Shown here: positions 18,334 through 27,672 of the stretch, one piece after another | Position numbering within the stretch: position 1 is the first letter of the stretch | How the letters are laid out: each line of letters starts with the position of its first letter | From: an uncultured Planctomycetota bacterium | Lineage (GTDB): Bacteria > Planctomycetota > Phycisphaerae > Phycisphaerales > UBA5793 | NCBI GenBank assembly: GCA_900696685.1 | Contig: CAADHA010000031.1 | Location: 1 to 64,000, forward strand | Reading direction: 5' to 3' | DNA length: 64,000 nucleotides | Made by a program: the position numbers and the translations under genes | Notes under the pieces: model-generated | What the model saw: only the letters and a program-made list of their open reading frames with translations | What the model was told of the DNA's origin: nothing | Database searches by the model: none

Positions 18334-19196
18334 TGCTCACCTTCACCAAGATGCACGGCCTGGGCAACGACTACATCTACGTCGATTGCTTCAGGCAACC
18401 GCTCGAAGGCGTTGATGCGCCTGCGTTATCCCGCGCCATCAGCGACCGGCATCGCGGGGTCGGGTCGGACGGTCTGATTCTCATCGCGCCGCCCACGGCA
18501 GGCGTCAAGGCCGACGTACGCATGGAGATGTACAACGCCGACGGTTCGCGCGGCGAGATGTGTGGCAACGGCATCCGCTGTGTCGCCAAATACGCCGTTG
18601 ATCACGGGCTGGCGGGTGATCCCGGCGGCATGGTGCGCGTGGAGACCGACCGCGGCGTGCTGGAGCTGACGAGCTATCGCGGGGCGGACGGCCGGGTCGA
18701 CAGCGTCCGCGTGAACATGGGCGCGCCGATTCTGCGGCCGCGGGACATCCCCGTGGAGCTGCCCGGTGAACGGTGCGTGCGTGCCCCGCTTGAAGTTGGT
18801 GACCGCCGATTTGCCATGACGTGCGTCTCGATGGGCAACCCGCACGCGGTCTTTTTTGTGGATGATATGGCCGAGATCGACCTGCTTCGCTTCGGTCCAC
18901 TCATCGAACGCCATCCGCTTTTCCCGCGGCGCGTCAATGTCCACTTCGCCCGGACCCATTCGCGCGGCGAGGCCACCATGCGCACCTGGGAGCGCGGCAG
19001 CGGCATCACGCAGGCCTGCGGCACTGGCGCCTGTGCAGTCTTGGTGGCCGGCGTACTCGAAGATCGACTTTCGCAGCGCGCGACGATTCACTTGCCCGGC
19101 GGCGACCTGCTCATCGAATGGAGCGGCGAACCGGAGGACAGTGTTTTCAAGACGGGTCCGGCCGTCGAAGTCTTTACCGGACAGTGGGCGACATGA
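18330..19196 (+). CDS. dapF: diaminopimelate epimerase
   Basis: DapF converts LL- to meso-diaminopimelate for lysine and peptidoglycan, using two Cys as acid/base. The 288-aa product begins MMLTFTKMHGLGNDYIYVD. The two catalytic Cys are visible in EMCGNGIRC and QACGTGACA, and VGSDGLILI and SMGNPHAVFFV are also family motifs. Length is normal. The start at 18330 overlaps the pfaC stop (ATGA); a second ATG follows immediately at 18333. It overlaps ispF at its other end in the same way, so it lies mid-operon. Confidence 0.97.
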   Translation: MMLTFTKMHGLGNDYIYVDCFRQPLEGVDAPALSRAISDRHRGVGSDGLILIAPPTAGVKADVRMEMYNADGSRGEMCGNGIRCVAKYAVDHGLAGDPGGMVRVETDRGVLELTSYRGADGRVDSVRVNMGAPILRPRDIPVELPGERCVRAPLEVGDRRFAMTCVSMGNPHAVFFVDDMAEIDLLRFGPLIERHPLFPRRVNVHFARTHSRGEATMRTWERGSGITQACGTGACAVLVAGVLEDRLSQRATIHLPGGDLLIEWSGEPEDSVFKTGPAVEVFTGQWAT

Positions 19197-19693
19197 TGTC
19201 CGAACGGCTGGTCCATCGTGTCGGCATCGGCACCGATCTTCACCGGCTCGAGCGCGGCGGGCCGTTGCGAATCGGCGGGATCGACATCCCTTTCGATCAT
19301 CATCTCGCCGGTCACAGCGATGCCGATGTCGTGCTGCACGCCGTCGCCGACGCCCTTCTCGGGGCCGCAGGCCTGCCTGACATCGGCGAGCGATATCCCG
19401 ATACCGACCCTGCCTGGCGGGGCGCCGATAGCCGTACGCTGCTCGGTGAAGTCGTGGCCGACCTCCACCGGCGGGGGATGTCGATTGTGAACGTCGATCT
19501 GGTCATTCAGGCCCAGCGCCCGAAACTCTCCTCGCACAAGCCCGCCATCGGTACCGCGCTGTCCGCTCTGCTCGAAGTTTCCGCGGATTGCATCGCCGTG
19601 AAGGCCAAGACCAACGAAGGTCTCGATGCGGTCGGCCGGGGAGAGGCGATTTCCTGCATCGCCATCGTTGGCCTCAACGCTAAATCCTGTTAG
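19193..19693 (+). CDS. ispF: 2-C-methyl-D-erythritol 2,4-cyclodiphosphate synthase
   Basis: IspF cyclises CDP-ME-2-phosphate in the MEP pathway and is a zinc trimer. The 166-aa product shows the metal ligands in GIGTDLHRLE (Asp/His) and AGHSDADVVLHA (His), then GLPDIGERYPDTDPAW and the C-terminal AVKAKTNEGLDAVGRGE, all diagnostic. ATG 19193 overlaps the dapF TGA; the adjacent ATG at 19196 is an alternative. It is a single-function IspF and not an IspDF fusion. With ispH and ispE it makes three MEP genes within about 46 kb. Confidence 0.96.
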   Translation: MMSERLVHRVGIGTDLHRLERGGPLRIGGIDIPFDHHLAGHSDADVVLHAVADALLGAAGLPDIGERYPDTDPAWRGADSRTLLGEVVADLHRRGMSIVNVDLVIQAQRPKLSSHKPAIGTALSALLEVSADCIAVKAKTNEGLDAVGRGEAISCIAIVGLNAKSC

Positions 19694-19748
19694 ATTACGC
19701 GAAACTCGTGGCGCCGCGTGGTCGGCGCGTGCGGCAAGGTGAAACAGG

Positions 19749-21257
19749 ATGACGCTGCGCGTTTACAATACGCTCTCCGGCGAGAAGGAACTCTTCGAGC
19801 CCGTAATTCCCGGAAAGGTCGGCATCTACCTTTGCGGCCCGACGGTTTACAAGCCCGCGCACATCGGCCACGCCGTCGGCCCGGTCATTTTCGACGCCAT
19901 CAAGCGCTATCTGACGTACAAGGGCTATCAAGTCACATGGGTGGTGAATGTAACCGACGTGGAAGACAAGCTCATCGCCGCGGCGCGGGATGCGGGCAAG
20001 AGCGTGCCGGAACTGGCCCGCGAACTGGAGCAGCAGTACGTCGAGTGCATGTCGGCGCTCGGCGTTCGGTCGATCGATATCATGCCGCGAGCGAGCGAGC
20101 ACATCGCGGAGATCATCGCCCACATTGAGCGGTTGATCGCGCGGGGAGCGGCCTACGTCGTAGCGGGCGATGTCTATTTCGATGTCAGCCGCGATGAAGA
20201 TTACGGTAAGCTGACACATCGCAATCCCGAGGAACAGTTCGCCGGCACGCGTGAAGGACTCGTGCAGGCGGCTAAGCGAAACCCCGGCGACTTCGCCTTG
20301 TGGAAGGCGGCCAAGCCCGATGAGCCGGCGGAGGTTCAGTACGATTCTCCGTGGGGACGCGGTCGCCCCGGCTGGCACATTGAATGCTCGGCGATGGCGA
20401 TGAAGTATCTCGGTCAGACGTTCGACATTCACGGCGGCGGGATGGATTTGAAGTTCCCGCACCATGAGAACGAGATCGCGCAGGCGGAGACGGACACATG
20501 CAAGCCGTTCGCCAAGTACTGGTTGCACAACGGGCTGACGCGATTCAACACCAAGAAAATCTCCAAGAGCGATCCCGAGTTTGAAAAGGTGATGCAGTCG
20601 CTGCAGCTCACCAACCTGCTCGCGACGCATTCCCCGGAGTTGCTGCGGTTTCTGATCCTCCAGTCGCACTACCGTTCGCCGATTGACTTTTCCGATCAGG
20701 CATTGGCGGCTTCGAAGACCGCGCTCGATTCGCTCTATCGCCTGCTCGAGCGTATTCAGCGCGCATCCGGCGCCGATCCTTACGAAGTCTCGATACTGGC
20801 CGAGCAGGTGAAAGACGACGGCACGCACCCGGCAGTGGCGGAGCTGCTGGGGACGGCAATCCGGCTACAGGTGCGTTTCCTGGAGGCGATGGATGACGAT
20901 TTCAACACCGCCGGCGCGATCGGCGTTCTTTTTGATTTTGCCGGTCACGTTAACCGCTTTCTCGACGCCACGCGGCTGGAGACCAACGCCGTCGAGCCGC
21001 TCCGCACGGCCTTGCAGGGTGCGACGGGCACTTTCATGATGCTGGCGCGCCTGCTCGGTCTGCTGATCGAGCGACCGCAGAAGCGCGGCGGCGACGATGG
21101 CGATGCTCAAAAGCTGATGGACCTGTTTATCGAAGTTCGGAAAATGGCCAGGGAGGCCAAACAGTTCCAGCTTGCCGATGTGATCCGCGATCGGCTGGCG
21201 GAACTCGGCTTCGTGCTGGAAGACGGCCAGGATGGCACCCGATGGCGACGCGCCTGA
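19749..21257 (+). CDS. cysS: cysteinyl-tRNA synthetase
   Basis: This class I synthetase charges tRNA-Cys. The 502-aa product begins MTLRVYNTLSGEKE and has the zinc Cys and HIGH variant in LCGPTVYKPAHIGHA, the zinc-binding GWHIECSAMA and FPHHENEIAQAE, and the KMSKS variant KKISKSD. A normal anticodon-binding C-terminal region follows. It lies 55 bp after ispF, and ruvC starts inside its last codons if the upstream ruvC start is used. Confidence 0.97.
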   Translation: MTLRVYNTLSGEKELFEPVIPGKVGIYLCGPTVYKPAHIGHAVGPVIFDAIKRYLTYKGYQVTWVVNVTDVEDKLIAAARDAGKSVPELARELEQQYVECMSALGVRSIDIMPRASEHIAEIIAHIERLIARGAAYVVAGDVYFDVSRDEDYGKLTHRNPEEQFAGTREGLVQAAKRNPGDFALWKAAKPDEPAEVQYDSPWGRGRPGWHIECSAMAMKYLGQTFDIHGGGMDLKFPHHENEIAQAETDTCKPFAKYWLHNGLTRFNTKKISKSDPEFEKVMQSLQLTNLLATHSPELLRFLILQSHYRSPIDFSDQALAASKTALDSLYRLLERIQRASGADPYEVSILAEQVKDDGTHPAVAELLGTAIRLQVRFLEAMDDDFNTAGAIGVLFDFAGHVNRFLDATRLETNAVEPLRTALQGATGTFMMLARLLGLLIERPQKRGGDDGDAQKLMDLFIEVRKMAREAKQFQLADVIRDRLAELGFVLEDGQDGTRWRRA

Positions 21258-21892
21258 TACCAACCCGGCGAACCTTCTCTGAGCCCGAATCGCAGAGCGG
21301 CGTTGGCGTCTCGCCAGCGCAAAGACCATGCGTGACGACTGGGCGGCTAAGAAAGGCCGGTTCCACTACCGTCGTTCTCGGCATTGACCCCGGCCTGGAC
21401 CGCACGGGCTATGCGGTGGTAGCGATGCCGAATGGCGCGGTCACAGATGCCGGGCTCATCCGATCGAACGCGCGCGCTGAGTTGCCGGCCCGACTGGCGG
21501 AAATCGCCGCCGGTCTCGATGAAGTGCTGAGCGAATGCAGGCCCGATCTGATCGCCGTCGAAGAACTCTTCGCGCACTACAAACACCCGCGCACTGCGAT
21601 TCTCATGGGTCATGTACGCGGCGTCGTCCTGCTGGCAGCCGCCCGGCACGGCGTCCGAGTCCTACCGCTGTCAGCCACGCGGATCAAGAAGACGCTCACC
21701 GGTAATGGTCACGCCGGTAAATCGCAGGTGCAGCGGGCCATCACGACCACGCTCGGGTTGCCTCGCATTCCGCAACCAGCCGACGTCGCTGACGCCCTTG
21801 CAATCGCATGGTGCGCCGGCATTCTCGAACCGCCCCGTCCGGTCTCGATTGATCGCCGTGGGTCCGCCGTTCGCAAGGGGGTGGCGCGATGA
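21242..21892 (+). CDS. ruvC: Holliday junction resolvase RuvC
   Basis: RuvC cleaves Holliday junctions delivered by RuvAB. Acidic active-site residues are seen in VVLGIDPGLDRTGYAV (Asp), AVEELF (Glu) and PADVADALAIAWC (two Asp). NGHAGKSQVQRA is also typical. The ATG at 21242 gives 216 aa with about 43 residues ahead of the usual N-terminal strand and overlaps cysS by 16 bp. A GTG at 21332 gives a more typical 186-aa protein with a shorter lead. The start is therefore uncertain. The stop overlaps the ruvA ATG (ATGA). Confidence 0.93.
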   Translation: MATRLIPTRRTFSEPESQSGVGVSPAQRPCVTTGRLRKAGSTTVVLGIDPGLDRTGYAVVAMPNGAVTDAGLIRSNARAELPARLAEIAAGLDEVLSECRPDLIAVEELFAHYKHPRTAILMGHVRGVVLLAAARHGVRVLPLSATRIKKTLTGNGHAGKSQVQRAITTTLGLPRIPQPADVADALAIAWCAGILEPPRPVSIDRRGSAVRKGVAR

Positions 21893-22521
21893 TCGTTCGT
21901 ATGCGCGGGCAGATCGCCGAGGTCGCCGAGGAAGCGGTCATTCTCGATCGCGACGGAATCTCGTACGAAATAATGGTGCCGGGCTATGCGGTCTGCGAAC
22001 TGGCGGCCTGCCGCGGGCAGACGGTCACGCTCCACACGCTTGAATACCTCGAAGGCAGCGCCGCAGGCGGAAATCTCACGCCGCGGCTCATTGGCTTCCT
22101 CCATCCGGAAGACCGCGCGTTCTTTGAGACGTTTCTAACAGTCAAGGGCGTCGGCGTGCGCAAGGGGCTTCGGGCTCTCTCGACGCCGGTCACACGCATC
22201 GCCGCCGACATCGAGGCCGGTGATTCCGTTTCACTGGCGCGGCTGCCGGGAATCGGTCGCCGCATGGCCGATCAGATCGTGGCTGAGCTTCGTGGCAAGG
22301 TGAAGGCCTACGCCTGCGTCGGCGAGGCGGCTTCCGCGGCGACGCAATCGGGTTTGACCGATGAGCAGAAGGATGCCATCGAGATTCTCGTGGCCTGGGG
22401 CGATTCGCGTGCCGATGCCCTGCGCTGGGTGGCGCGGTGTGCCCAGTTGCACCCCGGGCTCGCAGGCGCGGAGGCGTGGGTCAAGGCGGCTTATCGCATC
22501 AAGACTGGAGCGGAGGGGTAA
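21889..22521 (+). CDS. ruvA: Holliday junction DNA helicase subunit RuvA
   Basis: RuvA binds the four-way junction and loads the RuvB motor. The 210-aa product starts MIVRMRGQIAE (OB-fold). It has helix-hairpin-helix signatures FLTVKGVGVRKGLRAL and LARLPGIGRRMADQIVAEL, then a linker and a C-terminal RuvB-interacting domain from about residue 150. The start overlaps the ruvC stop by four bases, and ruvB follows after six bases. Confidence 0.95.
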   Translation: MIVRMRGQIAEVAEEAVILDRDGISYEIMVPGYAVCELAACRGQTVTLHTLEYLEGSAAGGNLTPRLIGFLHPEDRAFFETFLTVKGVGVRKGLRALSTPVTRIAADIEAGDSVSLARLPGIGRRMADQIVAELRGKVKAYACVGEAASAATQSGLTDEQKDAIEILVAWGDSRADALRWVARCAQLHPGLAGAEAWVKAAYRIKTGAEG

Positions 22522-22527
22522 TCGCCG

Positions 22528-23580
22528 ATGAGCCGTGAACGAACCATCAGCAGCGAGCCGGGCGACGTTCGGGACGAGCAGTCGAACTGGGCCCTGCGTC
22601 CGCGCAAGCTGGATGAGTGCATTGGTCAGCGGCAGGTCATCGCACAGCTTCGCATCGCGCTGGATGCGGCACTACAGCGAGGTGAACCGCTCGAACACGT
22701 GTTGCTTGACGGTCCGCCAGGTCTGGGCAAGACCACGCTGGCGCATGTGATTGCCGAGGAGATGGGCGTCGCCGGACGCATCCGCATGACCAGTGGACCT
22801 GCGATCGTGAAGACTGCCGACCTGATGACCGTGCTGACCAACCTGGACGAAGGCGACGTGCTCTTCATTGACGAGATTCACCGGCTGAGCAAGATCGTCG
22901 AGGAGTTTCTCTACCCGGCGATGGAAGACTACCGTGTGGATTTTACCATCGAAGGCGGCCTCTCCGGTCGAACGGTCAATTTCCGCCTGAAGCGTTTTAC
23001 GCTGATTGGCGCAACGACGCGCGCCGGCATGCTCACCGCGGCGATGCGCGATCGCTTCGGACTGCGGTATCATCTTGATTTTTACGAAGCCGACGACCTG
23101 CTGGAGATTCTGCGACGATCGGCCCGGCGGCTGGAGATTTCTGCGGAAGAGGATGCCCTGCGCATGCTCGCAGAGCGATCGCGCGGAACGCCGCGGGTGG
23201 CCAATCGACTGCTCCGCCGAGTGCGGGATTACGCCCAGGTTCGGGCAGACGGCACGCTGTCGATCGGGGTCGTTGAAAAAGCGCTGTCGATCGAAGAGAT
23301 CGACGGGCTGGGGTTGGATCGGCTGGACCGTGCCTTTCTGACAGCATTGATCGACACGTATCGCGGCGGCCCCGCCGGCATCGAAGCCATCGCCGCAACC
23401 ATGGGCCAGACGCGCGACACGCTCGAGGACATGGTCGAACCATTCCTGCTTCAGCGCGGCTTTGTGACCCGTACGCGACAGGGCCGCTGCGCGACTTACC
23501 GGGCGTATCAACACCTGGGATTACCTCAACCGACGGCATCACCTGGCAACGAAACGCCCGATGCGGAATCGCTTTTCTGA
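22528..23580 (+). CDS. ruvB: Holliday junction branch migration ATPase RuvB
   Basis: RuvB is the AAA+ motor of branch migration. The 350-aa product has Walker A GPPGLGKTT, Walker B VLFIDEIHRL, sensor 1 FTLIGATTRAGML, sensor 2 GTPRVANRLLRRVRD, and the winged-helix C-terminus ending with FVTRTRQGRCATYRAYQHL. It is the last plus-strand gene of the run that begins at ispH; the next gene converges from the minus strand 20 bp away. Confidence 0.97.
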   Translation: MSRERTISSEPGDVRDEQSNWALRPRKLDECIGQRQVIAQLRIALDAALQRGEPLEHVLLDGPPGLGKTTLAHVIAEEMGVAGRIRMTSGPAIVKTADLMTVLTNLDEGDVLFIDEIHRLSKIVEEFLYPAMEDYRVDFTIEGGLSGRTVNFRLKRFTLIGATTRAGMLTAAMRDRFGLRYHLDFYEADDLLEILRRSARRLEISAEEDALRMLAERSRGTPRVANRLLRRVRDYAQVRADGTLSIGVVEKALSIEEIDGLGLDRLDRAFLTALIDTYRGGPAGIEAIAATMGQTRDTLEDMVEPFLLQRGFVTRTRQGRCATYRAYQHLGLPQPTASPGNETPDAESLF

Positions 23581-23600
23581 ACGCATGTTTTGGAGGAGTT

Positions 23601-24839
23601 CTATCTTGCAGTCTCGCTGACCACCTGTCCATCGATGACCACGCCCACGCAGTGCGTCGTGTACTCGAATGGATCGCCGTCGTACAGCGCGAGATCGGCG
23701 TCCTTGCCTGCTTCGAGCGAGCCGACGCGCGCCTCGATGCCCAGCAGGCGGGCGGCGCCGATGGTCACGCTCTCCAGCGCTTCTGCGAAGCTCAGTCCGT
23801 TGGCAGCGGCAACGGCCGCCTCGAACAACACCACGCGCGTCTTGGGCACATAGTCTTCATATCCGCTCTGCATTGCGATGGGAATGCCCGCCCGGCGGAG
23901 GATGGAGGCCGTCTCGAAGCTGATGTTCTCCGTCTCGCCGCGGCCGCTGCGCCACATCGTCGGGTGCACAATCACCGGCACACCCGCCGCCTTGATCTCT
24001 TCGGTCAGCAGATACGCTTCGGCGCAGCCGTCGAGCACCAGTCGAATGTCGAACTCCTTCGCAACGCGCAGCGCCGTCCGGATGTCCGCCGAACGATGCA
24101 CCGTCACCAGCAGCGGTAGCTCGCCCGCAAGCACCTGCGCCATCGCCTCGTTGCGCAGGTCGGGCTCGGGTCGCTTCTTTTCGTCTTCCGACGCTTGTTT
24201 CTTCCGATAGTTCTGCGCCTTGATCAGCTCACTTCGCAGCAGGGCGACGGCCTTCGATCGCGTGCCGGGCGATTTCTTGTCGCCGCGTGCCCTTGCACTT
24301 TCGCCCAGCGTCGCCGCGATCATGGCCACTGGACGAATGACCGCCGCCTCCACGTTGTTGCCGGTGGTCTTCACGATCATCGTCTGGCCGGAAATCAGCG
24401 CCCCGGGCGCATGGCCGGTGTGGATCGTCGTGATGCCGTAGCCGCGAACATACTCAACGAGATGCTCCTGGGGATTGTACCCGTCAATGGCCCGAAGCTC
24501 CGGTTGGATCGACTCGCTCGGGTCGAGCTGATCCTGATCCTGATCCTGATTGAGATAGCCGGTAAAGCCGATGACCGTGTGGGCATCGATCAGTCCCGGT
24601 GTTACCACCTTGGCACTCAGGACGCGTGTCCCCGGCGGTGCGGCGATTTCCGTGGCCGGCCCGACTTTCGCAATCCTGCCGTTTTCCACGAGGACGGCGC
24701 CGTTGGTGAGCGGCGCGCCCGCCATCGTATGAACGATTTCGCCACGAACTACCAAAGAATCTGCCGACACCGGCGTCGCGATCCGACTGATGATCACACC
24801 AATGGCAGCGAAGCAGACGATCGCCGCTCGCAAGCGCAT
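23601..24839 (-). CDS. exported amidohydrolase-like protein, degenerate active site
   Basis: The 412-aa product has an N-terminal hydrophobic signal (MRLRAAIVCFAAIGVIIS...) and an amidohydrolase-family barrel with GRIAKVGPATEI and the C-terminal GIEARVGSLEAGKDADLALYDGDP. The metal site looks damaged. The usual HxH strand reads DAHTVIG, so the second His is Val, and the late Asp motif (TDDP in the neighbour) is replaced by SGYEDY. An in-frame ATG at 24965 has a better Shine-Dalgarno (GGAAAGG) but would put 42 residues before the signal peptide, so 24839 is preferred. It sits beside a paralogue on the same strand. The substrate is unknown, and it may act as a non-catalytic partner. Confidence 0.8.
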   Translation of the reverse strand: MRLRAAIVCFAAIGVIISRIATPVSADSLVVRGEIVHTMAGAPLTNGAVLVENGRIAKVGPATEIAAPPGTRVLSAKVVTPGLIDAHTVIGFTGYLNQDQDQDQLDPSESIQPELRAIDGYNPQEHLVEYVRGYGITTIHTGHAPGALISGQTMIVKTTGNNVEAAVIRPVAMIAATLGESARARGDKKSPGTRSKAVALLRSELIKAQNYRKKQASEDEKKRPEPDLRNEAMAQVLAGELPLLVTVHRSADIRTALRVAKEFDIRLVLDGCAEAYLLTEEIKAAGVPVIVHPTMWRSGRGETENISFETASILRRAGIPIAMQSGYEDYVPKTRVVLFEAAVAAANGLSFAEALESVTIGAARLLGIEARVGSLEAGKDADLALYDGDPFEYTTHCVGVVIDGQVVSETAR

Positions 24840-25012
24840 CAGCTGGTGCCTTCGTCGGCCGAGAAGATCGCGCTGGCGCTTGGTGCTGCAAGGGCGCGTC
24901 CGCCATTCCACACTCGAATATGTGCTGTCAGGTGAGATAGTCAATCCGCGATCTATCACCGTCATTTCTTACCTTTCCGATGGTTTACTCGTCCAATTGG
25001 CTTGCATCGCGT

Positions 25013-26366
25013 TCAATCATGCCCTTGTGGACCAAAGCAGCAAAGATGCATCGCCTGGTCCTTTCCCGCACCGTACCCGCCGACAGCAAAGAGCCGGTCA
25101 TCCGGATTGTCCAGATCGAACACCAGCTCACCGTCGATCCATGTCTGTTGCACTCTGGTGTAAACACTGAGCGGGTCGCCGGTGAGGATAATGAAATCCG
25201 CATCCTTACGCGGTTCCAGCGAGCCAATCCGGTGGTCCAGATCGAGCATCTTCGCCCCGGCGATCGTGAGAGCTTCGAGGGCCTTTTCACGCGACATGCC
25301 GGCGCGCACCCCGAGCGCCGCCATTCGCAGAAAGAGTCGCGAATCCGTAATCGGGTCATCGGTGTGAAAGGCCGTCAGCACTCCGGCTCGCTCCAGCACA
25401 CCGCCGGTCTCCATGATCAGGTTCATCGCCTCGATCTTCCCGCCGGGGCTGTCAACCAGGATGATCGAACAGGGGACATCGGCCGCGGCGATTTCTTCGG
25501 CGACCTTCCACCCCTCGCTGACATGGTGCAAGACGACCTTAAAGCCGAATTCCTTTGCCAGTCGCAGGACCGTGACGATGTCATCGTTTCGATGGGTATG
25601 ATGATGAACCACCCAGCGGCGTTCGAGCACTTCGACAAGAGCTTCCATCTCCAGGTCGCGCTCCGGCATCTTCTCCGGGTCTTCGCGACCCTTCTCCAGT
25701 TTGCGGCGATACTCCTGTGCCTTGACGAATTTCTGCCGGACAAGTGCCGCCGACTTGGCACGCGTCGCCGGAAAGGGCGGCTCGCGGTGCGAGTTTGTTC
25801 CGTTGGCCATTTTGATGCCGCCGAGGATGTTGCCCGCCGGATCACGAATGACCACATCCTCGATTGTACGACCGCGCTTGTTCTTCATGTAAATCGTCTG
25901 CCCAGAGAGCAGGTGCCCGGAGCCGGGCATCACGTTGAGCGTGGTAAGGCCACCGGCCTGCGCCTTGCGAAAGCCGCTGTCGCGAACGTTGATCGAATCG
26001 AGAATACGGACGTCCGGTTGAATCGGAGAGCTGGAGTCGCCGCCCCAGCCGCCGCCGATGTGGCTGTGGGTATCGACCCAGTCCGGGCATGATCACTTTG
26101 CCGCGCACATCAACCTGCCAGGCGTCGTCGGGGATTCGAACCTGATCGACCGGACCGACTGCAATGATCCGGTCCCCGCGAATCAGCAGGGTGCCGTTTT
26201 CGATCTCCGGCGCGCCGATCGGAATGATCTTCGCACCGATGAAGGCCCGGGGAATCGGGGGCGGCTGTGCTGGTAGATCGCCTTCCTGCGCCGTGAGCGG
26301 CGCAGCAATGCCCAGTGCATGCAGCAGTACGGCCCAACCTGCAACGAATGAGAAACGATTTCGCAT
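25013..26366 (-). pseudogene. exported amidohydrolase interrupted by a +1 frameshift
   Basis: The 5' part (26366 downward) encodes a signal peptide (MRNRFSFVAGWAVLLHALG) and an amidohydrolase start up to VRGKVIMPGL. The 3' part in another frame continues with VDTHSHIGG, then VVHHHTHRNDD, AFHTDDPITDSR and IGSLEPRKDADFIILTGDP. The frames join perfectly if one base is removed from the CCC at 26077-26079 (plus strand), giving a 450-aa protein with HxH and the catalytic Asp intact. As written, translation would stop in an unrelated frame after about 174 residues. It is either a real disabling mutation or a homopolymer sequencing error. It is a paralogue of the gene downstream, which lacks these ligands. 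Confidence 0.8.
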
Positions 26367-26511
26367 CCCGGTGGTCTCCTGCGATAAATCGGGAGTGTGT
26401 GTCTTTCTTCGGCGGATCGACGACCGTCGGTCCTCGCCGATCCCCTCTCATCGAACCGGCATGATAACGGATTTGCTGCGAAGCACACACCGCACTGCGC
26501 GGCTGGCAATT

Positions 26512-27672
26512 TCAGGACATGGAGGGCTGCAAGCGAACTGCGACGGAGCGTTGTTCCCCATTCCGGATCACGCTCAGCTCGACCACGTCACCCGGTTTGT
26601 GCTTTTCCAGTGCGTCGCGCAGATCGGAATAGGATCGCACGCGAACGCCCTCGACCTCGACGATGATGTCGCCAAGCCGCACGTTGTCGTAACGATCAAT
26701 GGTTACGCCGCGTAGCCCCGCATCAGCCGCACCAGTGCCCGGCTGAACCTCCAGCACGGCAACCCCTTCAATCGAAAGATTGCGCAGAAAGTTCTCCGGG
26801 ACAATCGTGATGCCGAGTGTCGGTCGTATGACGCGACCGTGGGCGATGATCTGCGGAACAACCTCGTTGATGATATCGACTGGCACGGCAAAGCCGATGC
26901 CCGCACTGACGCCGGAGGGGCTGTAGATCATCGTGTTCATCCCGATGAGACGGCCGGCACTGTCGAGCAGCGGTCCGCCGGAGTTGCCGGGGTTGATCGC
27001 GGCGTCCGTCTGAATGACGCCTTCGATGTTGCGACCACTGATCGAACGGATCGTTCGGCCCAACGCACTGACCACGCCGGTCGTTAAAGTTTGATCGAGT
27101 CCGAAAGGATTGCCGATGGCGAAGACCTTCTGGCCGACCTGAAGATCGCTGGATGTACCGATCGGCAGGGCACGCAGACGCTCGACCGGCGCCTCGATGC
27201 GCAGGACGGCAATGTCGCGATCCGGCTCGCGGCCGACGATCTCTGCCGGCCAGCTCGATTGATCGGCAAGCCGAACGATGACCGTTCGCGCGTTGTGGAT
27301 GACGTGAGCGTTTGTGACGATGTGCCCCTGCTCATCCCAGATAAACCCGGATCCGGTGCCCTCGACTGGAATTTCCTGCACGCGAAACATCCCGATCGGT
27401 TCTCGTGTCACCGCACGGCTGGTGATGTAGACAACCGACGGCGATGCCTGCTCGAAGAGGGTGATGGTCGATTGCTCGTCGGCTGCCAGATCGCCGCGTG
27501 GCATGACCGGCCGGGGCGCGTAGTTGGTTGGCTCCAGCGACCCACGAAGGCGATCCACGATCAGCCATCCCCCGAGCAGGCCGAGGAGCACACCGACCAG
27601 CAGTGGCAGTCGGCGATTCGGCGGATCATGGCGTGCGGACGGGTACAGATGCTCTGGGCCGTAGCTGTTCAC
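26512..27672 (-). CDS. HtrA/DegP-like membrane-anchored serine protease
   Basis: This periplasmic quality-control-type protease has 386 aa. An N-terminal membrane anchor (PLLVGVLLGLLGGWLIV) is followed by a trypsin-like domain with His in TNAHVIHN, Asp in DRDIAVLRI and Ser in INPGNSGGPLLD. One PDZ domain follows (about 280-380; DVRLGDIIVEVEG-like core). A single PDZ and a retained anchor are DegS-like. The GTG start at 27672 is chosen because GGAG lies eight bases upstream (27681-27684). The longer open frame begins with TTG at 27804 and adds a Cys/Arg-rich leader unlike the family. Confidence 0.92.
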   Translation of the reverse strand: MNSYGPEHLYPSARHDPPNRRLPLLVGVLLGLLGGWLIVDRLRGSLEPTNYAPRPVMPRGDLAADEQSTITLFEQASPSVVYITSRAVTREPIGMFRVQEIPVEGTGSGFIWDEQGHIVTNAHVIHNARTVIVRLADQSSWPAEIVGREPDRDIAVLRIEAPVERLRALPIGTSSDLQVGQKVFAIGNPFGLDQTLTTGVVSALGRTIRSISGRNIEGVIQTDAAINPGNSGGPLLDSAGRLIGMNTMIYSPSGVSAGIGFAVPVDIINEVVPQIIAHGRVIRPTLGITIVPENFLRNLSIEGVAVLEVQPGTGAADAGLRGVTIDRYDNVRLGDIIVEVEGVRVRSYSDLRDALEKHKPGDVVELSVIRNGEQRSVAVRLQPSMS

